From positions 1,798,001-1,862,000 of the forward strand of contig JAKSZU010000018.1 in the NCBI GenBank assembly GCA_026018925.1: a DNA stretch of 64,000 nucleotides. Direction: 5' to 3'. Of the stretch, positions 63,761-64,000 are shown in pieces. The notes under the pieces were generated by a model, which made no database searches, was not told where the DNA came from, and saw nothing but the letters and a program-made list of their open reading frames with translations. The first letter of the stretch is position 1; each line of letters opens with the position of its first letter. A program made the position numbers and the translations under genes. This DNA comes from Tupaia tana (taxonomy: Eukaryota; Chordata; Mammalia; Scandentia; Tupaiidae).

Positions 63761-64000
63761 AGGAGCCGGAAAGAGGTGCTTCTCGGGAAGCCCCTTCCAG
63801 ACTCGAAACCTCGCCCGAGGCCTCCGGACCTGGGGCCTGAGCCTGAGCCTGAGCCGGAGGGCCCGACTCCTCAGCGCCTGCTCTGGAGCTGCCCAGGCCC
63901 CCTGCGCTGGCTCTGAGGACACCAGAGATGTCTCCCTCCCCACTCCGGAGGCCAGAGGCCTGGAGGCCAGTTGGGGGAGGGCTGGGTGCTCCAGGCAGTC

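Larger units (their letters stand above)
61030..64000 (-). other. JPH3: JPH3 intron upstream of exon 4 (partial)
   Basis: The intron continues beyond the window end. It starts with a 0.85-kb minisatellite (61.13-61.98 kb) and has a second repeat cluster at about 63.45-63.75 kb. No junctophilin MORN-repeat exon was found between 61 and 64 kb. Confidence 0.7.

Noticed and set aside
61986..64000. Upstream JPH3 exons with MORN repeats
   Set aside because: Searched the - strand frames for the repeated MORN pattern (YxGxWxxGxxxG) and found none; these exons must lie beyond the window.

Overview
The window is nuclear DNA of a placental mammal. It has spliced vertebrate genes with GT-AG introns, a CpG-island promoter, AATAAA poly(A) signals, GC-rich minisatellites, MIR and L1 remnants, and about thirty copies of a tRNA-derived SINE. 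I do not recognise that SINE as Alu, B1/B2, rabbit C, Bov-tA, CAN or Ves, so the species is probably not a common model. I cannot name it. The gene order, KLHDC4 followed by a convergent JPH3, matches the region of human 16q24.2.

Layout. Positions 1 to about 22,000 are intergenic: no exon could be supported, and the stretch holds SINEs, a MIR, L1-like fragments, a G-quadruplex-prone 17-bp minisatellite (7.63-8.3 kb) and a strong CTCF-like motif (21.2 kb). A CpG island at about 22.08-22.7 kb carries the promoter and first exon of KLHDC4 (+ strand). Eleven coding exons can be placed to the base (22,377-50,369); they keep frame through every junction and give 518 residues plus one base. A short terminal exon lies near 50.62 kb but its acceptor is ambiguous, and a poly(A) signal sits at 50,917. 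The KLHDC4 introns carry a roughly 2-kb 41-bp VNTR (intron 2), a 68-bp tandem repeat (intron 7) and many SINEs, some in tight inverted pairs.

From 50.93 to 54.78 kb is the intergenic gap between the two converging genes. On the - strand lie the last two exons of JPH3 (junctophilin-3): the terminal exon (56,338-56,258 coding, with a 3' UTR down to about 54.78 kb) encodes the ER membrane anchor, and the large penultimate exon (61,029-60,113) encodes most of the divergent cytoplasmic region. A roughly 0.85-kb minisatellite starts about 100 bp from the acceptor of that exon, inside the upstream intron, which continues past the window end.

The two genes have no known joint pathway. KLHDC4 is a poorly characterised Kelch-repeat protein. 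Junctophilin-3 tethers neuronal ER to the plasma membrane. I did not find a new multi-gene system. The items most worth a second look are the splice-acceptor-like VNTR in KLHDC4 intron 2, the unidentified SINE family with its 5'-truncated copy, and the VNTR beside JPH3's penultimate exon.
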